From Bidens hawaiensis (taxonomy: Eukaryota; Streptophyta; Magnoliopsida; Asterales; Asteraceae), in assembly GCA_021521415.1 (NCBI GenBank), contig JAIQDT010006435.1, positions 113,662-177,661 of the forward strand: 64,000 nt of DNA. The letters are read 5' to 3'. A model generated the notes under the pieces. The model made no database searches. It saw only the letters and a list, made by a program, of their open reading frames with translations, and was not told the origin of the DNA. Of this stretch, positions 52,286 to 62,249 are shown piece after piece (positions within the stretch are counted from its first letter, which is position 1; each line of letters opens with the position of its first letter). A program made the translations under genes and the position numbers.

Positions 52286-52600
52286 GAAAATATTATGTGT
52301 GTGTTTAGGGTTATGTTATGATGTTAATTATTCTCTCCATATATTTATATACACCCGGTAGAAAACCCTTAATTAACAAGTAAGGATAATAAGTTACATC
52401 AATAATTAGCTAGGTAATATAATACTAAAATATAATTTAATTATTTGTATCTATTATTATATAAATGATAATGATTCATATATAAATATATACAGCTACA
52501 TATTTATTCTTACACACAATTCATATCCAATCCCATATATGTTGGTATTAGGTAGAATTTATGGCTTAATATATTTAAACTTATATAATTCACGCTATTG
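51993..52600 (-). repeat. Minus-strand LTR remnant with primer binding site
   Basis: GCTCTGATACCA at 51993-52004 is, on the minus strand, a perfect initiator tRNA-Met PBS. To its right the plus strand begins TGTTGATC (an LTR end on the minus strand). A minus-strand TATATAAATA box at about 52340 and a CT-rich leader (the GA repeat) follow, consistent with an LTR read leftwards. The outer end is unclear, and the internal region left of the PBS is lost within about 100 bp. Confidence 0.4.
52206..52281. repeat. (GA)n microsatellite
   Basis: About 37 GA dinucleotides in a row (CT on the minus strand), inside the presumed LTR leader. Confidence 0.95.
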
Positions 52601-52628
52601 GTTGCATTAATAATCTTATATAGTTTAA

Positions 52629-52655
52629 CTAGTTTGATCCTCCCGTGTTACGGAA
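52629..52655 (-). repeat. Helitron-like 3' terminus (candidate)
   Basis: On the minus strand, hairpin CCGT-AAC-ACGG, then 10 nt, CTAG, then T. This is the canonical order of Helitron 3' ends. The 5' terminus was not found. Confidence 0.4.
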
Positions 52656-53034
52656 GTTTATTTAAAGTTTTGTTTTTAATCATTTTGCTATTTTATGATG
52701 ATTATTTTAATTTTTAACGTAGTTTTGTTTTAATTTAATACATATATTATTTTGTTAATATATTTTTTAACGTTTAGGTTTTATAAATTGAGATGTTTAA
52801 GTTTTTTAGATTTTTAATGAACAAACATAAACGAGCATGAGCATGAGCATGTTGATTTTTTTAAATGTACAAACATGAACACAAATATCTGTCTAATGAA
52901 AAAAAGAGGTGTTGATGTAGTTAACGATGGTGGGTAGTATTGGAAGTTAACTGACGATGGAGATGATAGAACAGCAAAGCAGAACATGTAAAGCAGATAA
53001 ATTAAATTAGAGTTTGATAATGAAAGTGTTTATC

Positions 53035-53325
53035 AATAAATGAGATCTTATGACCTATTTGAGGGCTATTAGAGTTTGGTAAGACACATAACCCGTGAAA
53101 ATTATTCTTTGATAATTAAGGGGTTATTTCATAAATAAATGAGATATTATAACCCATTTAAGGGTTATCCGAGTTTGGTGAGACCCATGACCCGTTAAAA
53201 TTATTGTTTGCTTATGAAATAGTTTTACAAATAAATGAGATTTTATAACTCATTTAAAGACTATTCGGGTTTGGTGAATCACATACCCACGAATTCGGGT
53301 AAAATGCATGAGAAGCCTTCACTTA
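53035..53325. repeat. Three imperfect tandem repeats of about 97 bp
   Basis: The anchor AATAAATGAGAT recurs at 53035, 53134 and 53230, each time followed by an ACCCATTT-like word and GTTTGGTGA(G/A). No coding potential. The remaining DNA in 52656-53733 is AT-rich with no feature. Confidence 0.65.
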
Positions 53326-53741
53326 TAAATCAAGTAATCTGGTGACTCTAAAAAATAAAGGGACAACCTGAGAGTAACACCTAGAATTTTATGATATACA
53401 AAGTTAGAAGTTACATATTAGAATGCACATTGATCAAAACAATGATTTACACTCATCTAAAATGCTTACTTAAAATCTAATACTAATTTTCTTATTTTTT
53501 TAATCATCATGTAATTTAAAATATTTTTAAAGATTATATAATTTTGATATGAGGAGTAAATGAGTTTGGAAAATCGTACGAATATCAATCATCATCTTCA
53601 AAAGCCAGGACTGTTTTCAAACCTAATCTCACATTGGCCACATACTCATATACCCCATTACTTGTCCGGAATATTTCCGGTTTTAGATTTTCTTTTTGTT
53701 GTTCACTTTGTTTTTCCATCTCTAATTTAGACATTGGAGCG

Positions 53742-54393
53742 TAGAGATGAGTATTTTGTCCCAAATATTCGTACTTGTATCCATACCGATTTAGCTTATT
53801 CAGTACGGGTATTGGTACTCATATTTGTTGAATTTTGGTACAGGTACAATCGGGTACATGTACGGCTACGTTACGTGTACATTTGGTATTTTGTACCTGT
53901 TTGGAGTGTATAAAAGGTTTAATTGAGATTCTTCAATTTAATATGTAAAATAAATTCTCCAACCATGTTATTATTGAACAAGTACCAAACGTTTTTTCAA
54001 AATTAAATAATATAACATCCAAGACTCGAACCAACAAACAAATCACTTAAAGTCAATGACCTGAATTTGGGTTCTTCAATACTATCGTATCTTAAATCGA
54101 CGGCCACTTTGGTACCTATACTAATTTGATACCCGTCACGTACCTGTGAAAGTACTGATACCAGGAGTAATTCAGGTTGTTTGTTACTCGTACCGGTATC
54201 GGTTTCAAGATCGTCGAAGATTTGGAAATAAAAAAGCAAAGTGGTACAAAAAACTGGTATTGTACCAAAATACCAATACCATACCAAAAAATTTGGTTCG
54301 AGTATTGGTACGTGTTTTTATTGATTTTTGGTACGAGCACAATCGGGTACAGGTACGGGTACGGATACAAGTACTGTCCCACACTCATCCCTA
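53742..54393. mobile_element. Non-autonomous hAT (Ac/Ds-like) element
   Basis: 652 bp with inverted ends TAGAGATGAGT (left) and TAGGGATGAGT (right, minus strand), flanked by an exact 8-bp duplication TTGGAGCG (53734-53741 and 54394-54401). An 8-bp duplication and TAGGGATGA ends are the hallmarks of Ac/Ds-type hAT elements. The subterminal regions carry many GGTAC and GGGTACGG words in both orientations, as expected for transposase binding sites. There is no transposase. Confidence 0.85.
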
Positions 54394-54431
54394 TTGGAGC
54401 GTATAGAGGTAGGGTAGCGAAAAGCTCAAAA

Positions 54432-56325
54432 TGTAACATCACGTTTCCAGTTTCGGTTAATAATAATAATAATATTTATATATTATGAGTTGGGCTTGTG
54501 TTGGGTTAAATAGATATGGGTAATGGACTTGGATTAGTAAGAAGGAAAGAAAGACCATGGGCTTAAGCTCATGAGCCATCATATATAAACCATGTTCCTT
54601 CCTTAATTCATTCATTCACTCATTCCATACACCACCCAAAACACACACTTAAGCTCTCTCTCTCTCTCTCTCTTTCTCATAGCCGAAACCAAGAGAAGAA
54701 CCGATCCCGACCCGAGGTAATGATGTTATGATCTTATATGGATCCAAACCCACTAGATCTAATCACGAAAACGACGAGCAGACACCCTCAACCGTTAAAG
54801 TCACGAGATCTGGATGGAATCGGGTATAAACCGATCAAAAGACGAGCTTAGGGGTCACCCTAGCCCGGATCCGGATCAATCAGGACGAAAAATGGTGAAA
54901 TACGGTGTAAAACACGTTTTTTCCGGCTACCGCCCGGTTTTCCGGCACGGCGGCGCCGGAAAAAGGCGCCAAAAAGGCGGCGCGATATTTAAGGAGAATG
55001 TCAGAGAATGTTCTGACATTATCTGACCTAACCCTAGGTGCGTGTAACGAATTCGCTATGCCATTCGTTACGGAGAATTAACGAATGAGCCCTCATTTGT
55101 TAGGCTCATTCACTATGCCAATTCGTTAAGAAAGAATAACGAATGAGCTTCATTCGTTAAGCAGTTCGTTACGGAAAACTAACGAATGAGCCCCATTCGT
55201 TATGATCATTCGTTAAGGCCATTCGTTAAGTGAGAGACGAATGAACCCAATTCGTTATAAAGGATCATTCGTTATAAAGGTTCATTCGTTATAAAAGATC
55301 ATTCGTTATAAAGAATCATTCGTTATAAATGTTCATTCGTTATAAAGGATCATTCGTTATAAAGGTTCATTCGTTATAAAGTTCCATTCATTATGAAGGG
55401 ACACACTCGTTAAGAAGTAACGAATGAGCTCCCATTCGTTATAAAACTGGATAACGAATTAGAATTTGAAATAATGACCGAAAGGTCCCTAGACTTAGAA
55501 TAAAATGATTTAATTACATAGAAGCCCTTGGACTTTATTATTTGATGAAAGATAGCTTAAAGGATTAACGAGTTAACAATATAATATTATTATGGAATTC
55601 TAATGGAAAATTTGTTAAGAACAGTTAATGAAAATAAAAGTTCTCCAAGCTGACCTGGCAGCTTAACCCCAGCCAGGGGCTCTGCCCCTTGGACCCCGTT
55701 AGGGGCTGCCACCCTTAGAACCCCGCTGCCAGAGGCGCGGTCCCCGGACCCTCGTTCGTTGAGGGTTATAATTAAACTAGAAACGTGATATGGTAGTGAT
55801 AGCTAATTGATACGTGTAATTGTTATACAGTTAGTTGCGCACAGCTAGAGAAAGGAATAACCATTAACGGTGAACGTAACAGAACGCAGGTGAGTTTCCA
55901 GCCCCATTTCCTGGTTATGTTTTCGGGGTTGTGTGCATACTCGATATGATTAGTTAATTAACTTACCAAACTTACCTTAAGTGATAAGTGTATGCCTTCT
56001 ATGATTTTATGTATGAATGAATGCTTGACGGTACGTGAACGATCTTCGGATATTGCATGTACCGCAAGGTAATAGTGTGGTATGTTATTGTTTTACGAAT
56101 GATGTATACATGATATATGAAAGCTAAGGAAAAGATTAAGTGTATGTGTGAATGTACATAAATTTGAATATAAAGAAGGTAATATATGATTGTATAGAGG
56201 TATGCTTGAAAGGTTGCAGACCCTAATAATATTTGTGAAGGTTATAGGGCTGCAGACCCTAATAATATCTGCGAAGGTTACAAGGTTGCAGACCCTATTA
56301 ATATATGCGAAGGTTACAAGGTGAT
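54432..56325 (+). repeat. X2 5' LTR, upstream portion
   Basis: It contains a TATA-like ATATATAAAC (54581-54590), a (CT)n leader (54655-54672), a CpG-rich block (54940-54985), the ATTCGTTA array (55036-55455), a GC-rich palindromic stretch (55660-55760) and GTTTTCGGGGTTGTGTGCAT (55920-55939, matched in the solo LTR at about 14800). Three repeats of about 38 bp (GGTTGCAGACCCTAATAATA) lie at 56212-56322. Confidence 0.65.
55036..55455. repeat. ATTCGTTA word array
   Basis: ATTCGTTA occurs about fifteen times and its complement TAACGAAT about five times. At 55250-55390 they form an 18-bp tandem repeat (ATCATTCGTTATAAAGG). The same words recur at 48817-49015. Confidence 0.8.
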
Positions 56326-56612
56326 TGTTTGGGTGATTGTGGACTTCATAACTAAGCTACCCCGTAAAACTAAACATCATGATACCGTTTGGGTGATTGT
56401 GGACTTCATATCTGCGAAGGAAATGGGAACACATCACCATGGATTTCATAACTAAGCTACCTCGTACAGCTAAACATCATGATACCGTTTGGGTGATTGT
56501 GGACTGTTTAACGAAAAGTGCTCATATTCTGCCTATACGAAAGGCCATCTTGTCAGAAACGTTAGCAAACGTGTTCATAAAGGAGGTTGTGACTAAACAC
56601 GGAGTATGTTAA
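56326..56612 (+). pseudogene. Integrase fragment embedded in X2 5' LTR
   Basis: The frame from 56397 reads [20 protein letters not shown], then TVWVIVDCLTKSAHILPI, then FIKEVVTKHGVC, the start of a gypsy integrase core including the first catalytic Asp. Shorter partial duplicates of the same segment precede it (56326-56420). It ends at 56610, where LTR sequence resumes. The same fusion point is present at the 3' end of the element (about 61125), so the LTR acquired coding sequence. Confidence 0.75.
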
Positions 56613-56990
56613 AAAAAAGAAAGTACGAAAGAATGAAAGTATGTATGTATGGAAGATGATAAATATGTTAAGTACGTAATATGTACCTTCGAGCACGTAT
56701 ATATGAATGTAATGTATGTTACCTTATTAACTAGAAATCACTTAGCGTAGTTGACTTTTGGTACGCATGCAGGTAAATAGATTAAAGCAGCTAGCTTGAG
56801 GGATACACGTGGCATGAAATGAATAGGATAGCATTTGAAGAAGAATTGTCATGATGTTTTACTACGATGTTTTATGTTATGTTTAAAGACAAGATTTGAA
56901 TGTTTTGTATTGAATGGTTGACTTTTATTATTCCACGAAAGTTTTAATTAACTCTGATATTTAGAACTGTGTTCATGAGTAAATCCAACG
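56613..56990 (+). repeat. X2 5' LTR, downstream portion
   Basis: It is closely similar to 61128-61505 (shared AGTACGTAATATGTACCT, GACAAGATTTGAATGTTTTG and GTTTTAATTAACTCTGATAT) and to the solo LTR at 14023-14500 in reverse. The normal LTR end (GGAACGGGCCTTACA) is missing and replaced by a duplicated leader segment. Confidence 0.7.
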
Positions 56991-57095
56991 TGCTTGAACT
57001 GAATAGAGAATGAGACTTAAGTTGGTATCAGAGCATAAGTTTGAGAGAAATAAGCATCCTACATGCTTGAACTGAATAGAGAATGAGACTTAAGT
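56991..57095 (+). repeat. 32-bp direct duplication around the X2 PBS
   Basis: TGCTTGAACTGAATAGAGAA plus 12 nt is present at 56991-57022 and again at 57064-57095, flanking the PBS. The first copy occupies the place of the LTR end. Confidence 0.8.
57023..57034 (+). promoter_or_regulatory. Primer binding site of X2
   Basis: TGGTATCAGAGC, a perfect initiator tRNA-Met match. Confidence 0.85.
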
Positions 57096-57433
57096 AAGAA
57101 AAGAAAGAATATGCCAGTTCAAGAAAGCCATCTGTCACTCAAGCAAGCTACGTAAAGGTAAAGTACATGATTAATTCCATGTGTAATGTAAGAATGTGTA
57201 AGGAAGTTAGCTTAATTTCTAGAGATATGAGTACATGATTATACAGATTGTTTGATTGTCTAACTGTTAAAAGTAGAACTAGCACATGTGGACTCACAAA
57301 GGGAAGTGTATAGGACACGAAAAATAACGTGATCAGCTAATCACAGCTGGCCATTGTTATACCTGTTAGCCTTACTATCCTTGTACTAAATAGTTCCTTG
57401 AGTGACGACGTTTGTGTTTCCTAATAGAAAACG

Positions 57434-58735
57434 AATGGCTGGAGTAAGAACGGTTGTCGGTCAAGGAGGCGTACGGGACGTCATGGTAAGCCACGTATTA
57501 CCCGGGAACCTTCTGTAGAATCAGTCACTAACACGAGAGAAGAATGAAGTGCAACCAGGCAGGACCAAAGTAACAATGAAGGGTATCAACTTGACCTAGC
57601 TATTCAAGCCGCCATTGCTCATGTTGTAGCTGCTGTAGTGAATAATCTGCATCCTAGTAAGTCTGTTGAAAGCCATGCAAGGATCGCTGAGAGAACATAG
57701 GAGAATGGTAAGAAGGTTGATGAGAATGAGAGAGAGGTGACTCGAGTAAAGATCTGCTGTGAAAGTTGACGAAAGGAAGAGGGGCCGAGGTGGGTGTTAC
57801 TACAAGTCATTCAAGGGTTGCGACCCGCCGAAGCTGAATGGTTTAGGAAATGCAATTGCTACTCTTCAGTGGATAACCACAATGGACAAGGTTATCCGAA
57901 ATAGCGAGTGTCGTCTCGATCAAGAGGTGGGTTGTGCTACCCAGTCGTTTGGTGATGAGGCTATGTTTTGGTGGGAAACTGTGGAACAGAGAAATACCTG
58001 GGAAGAGATTAAGGCAATGAGGTGGGATGACCTGAAGATCTTGGTTATGAAGCGATTTTGTGCTAATGCTGAGGTTGAGAGGGCTGAGATGAAGTTTCTA
58101 AATCTGAAGGTGGGAAAGATGACACACCGCGAGTACACTACTAAATTCAACCTTATGTCGAGGTTGGTGCCCGACATGGTGAACACTGACGCTAAAAGGA
58201 TCAAGTGCTACATCAGAGGACTTCCACAGAACGTCTGCACCTTAGTCAAAGCTAGTAAACCTGCTACTTTTAACTCTGCATTTGAACTTGCAGAGATGGT
58301 TTATGTGTCCTGGCTGTGGACGATATAGTGGTATAATAGAAAAAAGAGAAGAATGGGTCGATCCTGCTAAGAGACCTAATACTCAGATGTGGAATCCTAA
58401 AGATAAGAAACAGAAGGTGTGGGAGAGAAAGCCCTCTAAGATTTGTGGGAAGGTGCACGATGAAGAGTGCAAGTGGGGTACTGGTAATGATGTGTGACAT
58501 AAGTGTGGGAAAGTTCATGGTGGAGAATGCAGGCTTTGGACGAATGTGTGGTATAAGTGTGGAAAGGTGGGGCACTATGCTAATGAATGCAATGCAAAGC
58601 CCGCGTGTTACAATTGTGGTAAGACTGACCATATGGTAAGGGAGTGCACTGATGGTGAAGCTGGGGGAAACGGAAGAAGGATGCCAACCAGTCGAGGCCA
58701 AGGACCACGGCCTACATGCTAACCCGGGAGCTGGC
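57434..58735 (+). pseudogene. X2 gag (decayed)
   Basis: A first Met at 57434 (MAGVRTVVGQGG) soon reaches a stop. QLDLAIQAAIAHVVAAVV follows at about 57588. The main open part (57759-58328) holds CDPPKLNGLGNAIATLQWI, MFWWETVEQRN, DDLKILVMKRFC, KFLNLKVGKMTHREYTTKF and YIRGLPQNVCTLV. The nucleic-acid-binding part (58440-58650) has CGKVGHYANECN and CYNCGKTDHMVREC knuckles, preceded by degenerate copies, with a stop at 58496. Gag binds and packages RNA; this copy is broken by several frameshifts. Confidence 0.75.
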
Positions 58736-58749
58736 CAAGCAGATCCCTG

Positions 58750-59160
58750 ATGTCGTGGCAGGTACGTTTTTAGTAAATGGTATTTCCGTTTTCGTATTGT
58801 TTGATTCAGGTGCCAATAAAAGTTTTGTAGCTACACCATTTAGTAAGCTAGCCTAAATGAAATGTTGTCGTGTGCCTGAAACTTTTAAAGTAGAAACCGC
58901 TAGTGAGACCTCGGTTAGGATAATGAGAATGGTTAAGGATTGTAATATCGATTTAGATGGACGAGAGTACCTTGTTACCCTGTATGTTATGACTTTAGAA
59001 GGGTTCGACATGGTTCTGTGAATGGACTGGCTATCTGATTTTGAAGCTCCGATAGTGTGTAAGAATAGGATAATAAGGTTAAAATCCTTGGACGGTGGTA
59101 CGATGACAGTTTATGGTGATAAAGAAAGTTCAGGCTTAATGTCATTTCGATGATAAAAGC
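58750..59160 (+). pseudogene. X2 aspartic protease (decayed)
   Basis: Retropepsin motif VLFDSGANKSFV at about 58796, then DLDGREYLVTLYVM and the second conserved stretch DMVL-stop-MDWLSDF, where TGA replaces a Gly codon of GMDWL. There is also a TAG near 58855. The position between the gag knuckles and RT matches element B. Confidence 0.75.
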
Positions 59161-59162
59161 TG

Positions 59163-59925
59163 AAGGTTTGTTAAGGCGAGGGTGCGGTGCCTACCTGGCG
59201 TATGTTGTCAAAGTTACGGCCGAGACGAAAAAAGTGAAGATGTTTCTGTCGTGCGGGACTACCCAGAAGTTTTCTTTGAGGGTCTTTTGGGGTTGCCCCA
59301 GGAGCGTGAGATAGAATTTCAGATAAACTTAATACCAGGACCACAGCTCGTCGCGAAAGCACCTTACCACCTGGCGTCGTCCGAAATGAAAGAATTGATG
59401 TCCCAACTACAAGAAATTCTCGACAAAGGTTTCATTAGGCGAGTGTTTCCCCGTGGGGCATACCGTGTTGTTTGTTAAGAAGAAGGATGGAAGTATGTGA
59501 ATGTGTATAGACATCGTGATTTGAACAAGCTTATGATGAAGAACAGATATCTGTTACCACGGATTGATGATTTGTTGATCAACTACAAGGTTCGAGTTGG
59601 TGACTTGGTGACAAGGCAGACATCCCTAAGATAGCGTTTCAGATGCGGTATGGACACTACGAGTTCCTCGTGATGTCTCTCGGTCTAACGAATGCTCCCG
59701 CAGTATTCATGGATATGATGAATAGGGTATTTCGGCCGATGTTAGACAAATCAGTTATCGTGTTCATCGATGATATATATATATATATATATTCAAAGAG
59801 CGAATTTGATCACGTTGAGCATCTAAGGAAAGTATTGAGATTTTGAAGAAAGAGAAACCGTATGCTAAGTTTTCGAAGTGCACGTTCTAGTTGCGTGAGT
59901 TATAGTTTCTAGGTCACGTAATCAA
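59163..59925 (+). pseudogene. X2 reverse transcriptase (decayed)
   Basis: VVRDYPEVFFEGLLGLPQER and KAPYHLASSEMKELMSQLQE lead into a frame break near 59450. A second part reads [31 protein letters not shown] and then [17 protein letters not shown]. The catalytic FIDD (59763-59774) is present, but the residues after it come from an expanded (AT)n run. The segment between 59480 and 59640 is damaged in all frames. Confidence 0.78.
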
Positions 59926-61127
59926 TCGAGGGAATCACGGTGGACCCAGCTAAGATTGAGGCGATAATGAATTGGAAGACTCCTCAGAACCTGACTGATA
60001 TACGCAGCTTCTTAGGGTTAACTAGATATTTTAGGGGATTCATCGAAGGCTTCTCCAAGATAGCCGCACCATTGACCGGAATGACCCGAAAGTCTGTAGT
60101 ATTCAATTGGGGAAAGTTTAAAGAAGAAGATTTTGATGAATTAAATTCACACAAGCTCCAATCCTTGCTCTACCCGATGGTGAAAAGGATTTGGTTGTTT
60201 GTACTCATGCCTCGCATCGTGGGTTAGGTTGCGTGTTAATGCAACGAGGAAAGGTTATAGCTTATGCGTCCAGATAATTGAAGGTACATGAAGAGCTAGC
60301 AGCAGTAGTGCATGCTCTATAAAGATGGAGACATTATCTGTATGGTACTAAGTGTACTATTATACAGATCATAGGAGTTTAAAGTAATTCTTCAAGCAGA
60401 AAGAGTTGAACATGACACAGAGGAGAAGGTTAGAGTTGATAAGGACTACGATTGTGATATCAAATACTATCCTGGTAAGGCTAATGTGGTTGCTGACGCT
60501 CTAAGCCGTAGAATGAAGAAGTCATTGCAACAGTGAAGTCTTATAAGTTGATCATTAACTCAGATCTCTTCGGAGAAATCATCAAGGTCCAGTCTGAGGT
60601 GCTTACAGATGAAGGATTAATCAAAAAGGAGAGATTTTGGACAACAAGATGAGGTGATGAATAACACACATGGTTTGAAGACTAAGTTTGATCGTATGTG
60701 GATTCCATGCCATGGAAATCTTAGAGGTCAAATCTTAGATGAAGCTCACAAGTCGATATACTCGATTCATCCGGGATCCACCAAGATGTATCAGGATCTG
60801 AGAGAGACTGACTGGTGGTTGGGTATGAAGAACGACGTGGAGATTATGTTAGTAAGTGCTTAACTTGCTTGCAAGTCAAAGCGTAACATAAGAAACCTTA
60901 TGGGAAGATGCAACCACTAGAGATACTAGAATGGAAATGGGAACACATCACCATGGATTTTATAACTAAGCTACCCCGTACATCTAAACATCATGATATG
61001 TTTGGGTGATTGTGGACTGTTTAATGAAAAGTGCTAATTTTTTTCCTATACGAAAGGCCATCTCGTCAGAAATGTTAGCAAATGTGTTCATAAAGGAGGT
61101 TGTGACTAAACATGGAGTATGTTAAAG
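59926..61127 (+). pseudogene. X2 RNase H and truncated integrase (decayed)
   Basis: Frame pieces are DPAKIEAIMNWKTPQNLTDI and RSFLGLTRYFRGFIEGFSKI (59940-60227), a broken RNase H, the [13 protein letters not shown] tail (about 60475-60515), and the integrase N-terminus MWIPCHGNLRGQILDEAH, YSIHPGSTKMYQDL (60654-60863). The core start [17 protein letters not shown] (about 60935) follows. Integrase ends after about 65 core codons, where LTR sequence begins (about 61125). No second catalytic Asp or Glu remains. Confidence 0.75.
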
Positions 61128-61535
61128 AAAAGAAAGTACGAAATAATGAAGGTATGTATGTATGAAAGAATGATAAATATGGTAAGTACGTAATATGTAC
61201 CTCCGGGCATATATATATATGAATGTAATGTATGTTACCTGATTAACTAGAAATCACTCAGCGTAGCTGACTTTTAGTATGCACGCAGGTAAATAGATTA
61301 AAGCTAGCTTGAGGGAGACACATGACATGAACTAAAGAGGCTGGCATCTGAAGAAGAATTGTCATGATGTTTTACTACGATGTTTTATGTTATGTATTTA
61401 AAGACAAGATTTGAATGTTTTGTATTGAATGGTTGACTTTTATTATTCAGCGAAAGTTTTAATTAACTCTGATATTAGAACTGTATTTATGAGTAAATCC
61501 AACATCCAAGTTAGGCACCGGGAACGGGCCTTACA
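61128..61535 (+). repeat. X2 3' LTR, downstream portion only
   Basis: It matches 56613-56990 and then carries the family end AAATCCAACATCCAAG ... GGAACGGGCCTTACA, missing from the 5' copy. The U3 part and polypurine tract are absent. Confidence 0.75.
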
Positions 61536-62249
61536 CTAGGACTTTCTCAGAAGTCATCCGCGGGATATCTACATCATCCGCCACAAAGTGCATATGGATA
61601 AAAACTCTCAAATTCGGAATGACGAAAGGCTGACACTAGCAAAGCAGCTGTAACTAACTTCCTTCTAGAAGGTTTACACGAATATTATCTCGTAAAGGGC
61701 ACGTGACGTAGCAGCCAATCATAGAAGGACATGTGGAAAGGTTGTTATAACCGCACACATGGCCAATTGTCTTATCCTATCAAATGCGGACATGTTTCCA
61801 ATTTGTTACAAAGAATATCTTCTAGAAAACGACAATTGTACCAATAATATTCCTCTAACCACCGGCTATAAATACCCACTTCATCATCATGAGGTATTCA
61901 TTCACACTTCACATATTACATCAATCACTTAAGTACTTTCTCTTTCTACAAGAACTATACTTATTCTCACTCTATAGGGTGTTTCCGGGAAGACCCCCAC
62001 CCCTGTCCTTCCCGTAACGAGCTCACGGTGTTCTATTTTGCAGGTTACTATCGTCGGAATTGTTAGCCCTTACTCGTGTTAATAAATTCCTTGTCATATA
62101 ATCCATACCTGGTGGAATCATCTGTCTAACCTATTCAGCTTTATTTATGTGCTTCTTCATTGCCGCCATCCGTGTTTTTGCTAGAATTCTAAGATTTTGA
62201 TCGTTTGTTTAGCATGAGTCAGTATTAATAGTTTCCGGTGGAATTCCGA
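61536..62249 (+). repeat. LTR and leader region of a Tat/Ogre-like gypsy element
   Basis: It has promoter-like organisation: GGCTATAAATACCCA with TATAAATA at 61867-61874, a short CT/A-rich leader, CCGGGAAGACCCCCACCCC (about 61988) and then a gag start at 62250. The LTR end and PBS could not be fixed. The left edge abuts the X2 LTR exactly, so it may be truncated there. Confidence 0.4.

Larger units (their letters stand above)
54432..61535 (+). mobile_element. Rearranged gypsy retrotransposon X2
   Basis: It starts TGTAACATCACG and ends GGGCCTTACA, the ends of LTR family X. Between them are LTR-like DNA, PBS, gag, protease, RT, RNase H and a truncated integrase fused directly to the LTR 3' part. 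The bases outside the two ends (CAAAA and CTAGG) do not form a duplication. Either the ends come from different events or one flank was rearranged. All genes are heavily decayed. Confidence 0.7.

Noticed and set aside
54814..55026. 70-codon plus-strand frame in the X2 LTR
   Set aside because: It is in LTR leader DNA with CpG-rich low complexity; no homology is recognised.
55660..55760. GC-rich palindrome as a possible terminator or small RNA gene
   Set aside because: The arms (GGGGCTCTGCCCC and similar) are short and imperfect, and nothing links them to a transcription unit. Kept only as part of the LTR description.
57759..58328. Integrated pararetrovirus as an alternative for X2 gag-pol
   Set aside because: Flanking LTR-family ends, a PBS, the gag knuckles and an integrase fragment fit a gypsy retrotransposon. 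Movement protein and other pararetroviral features are not seen.
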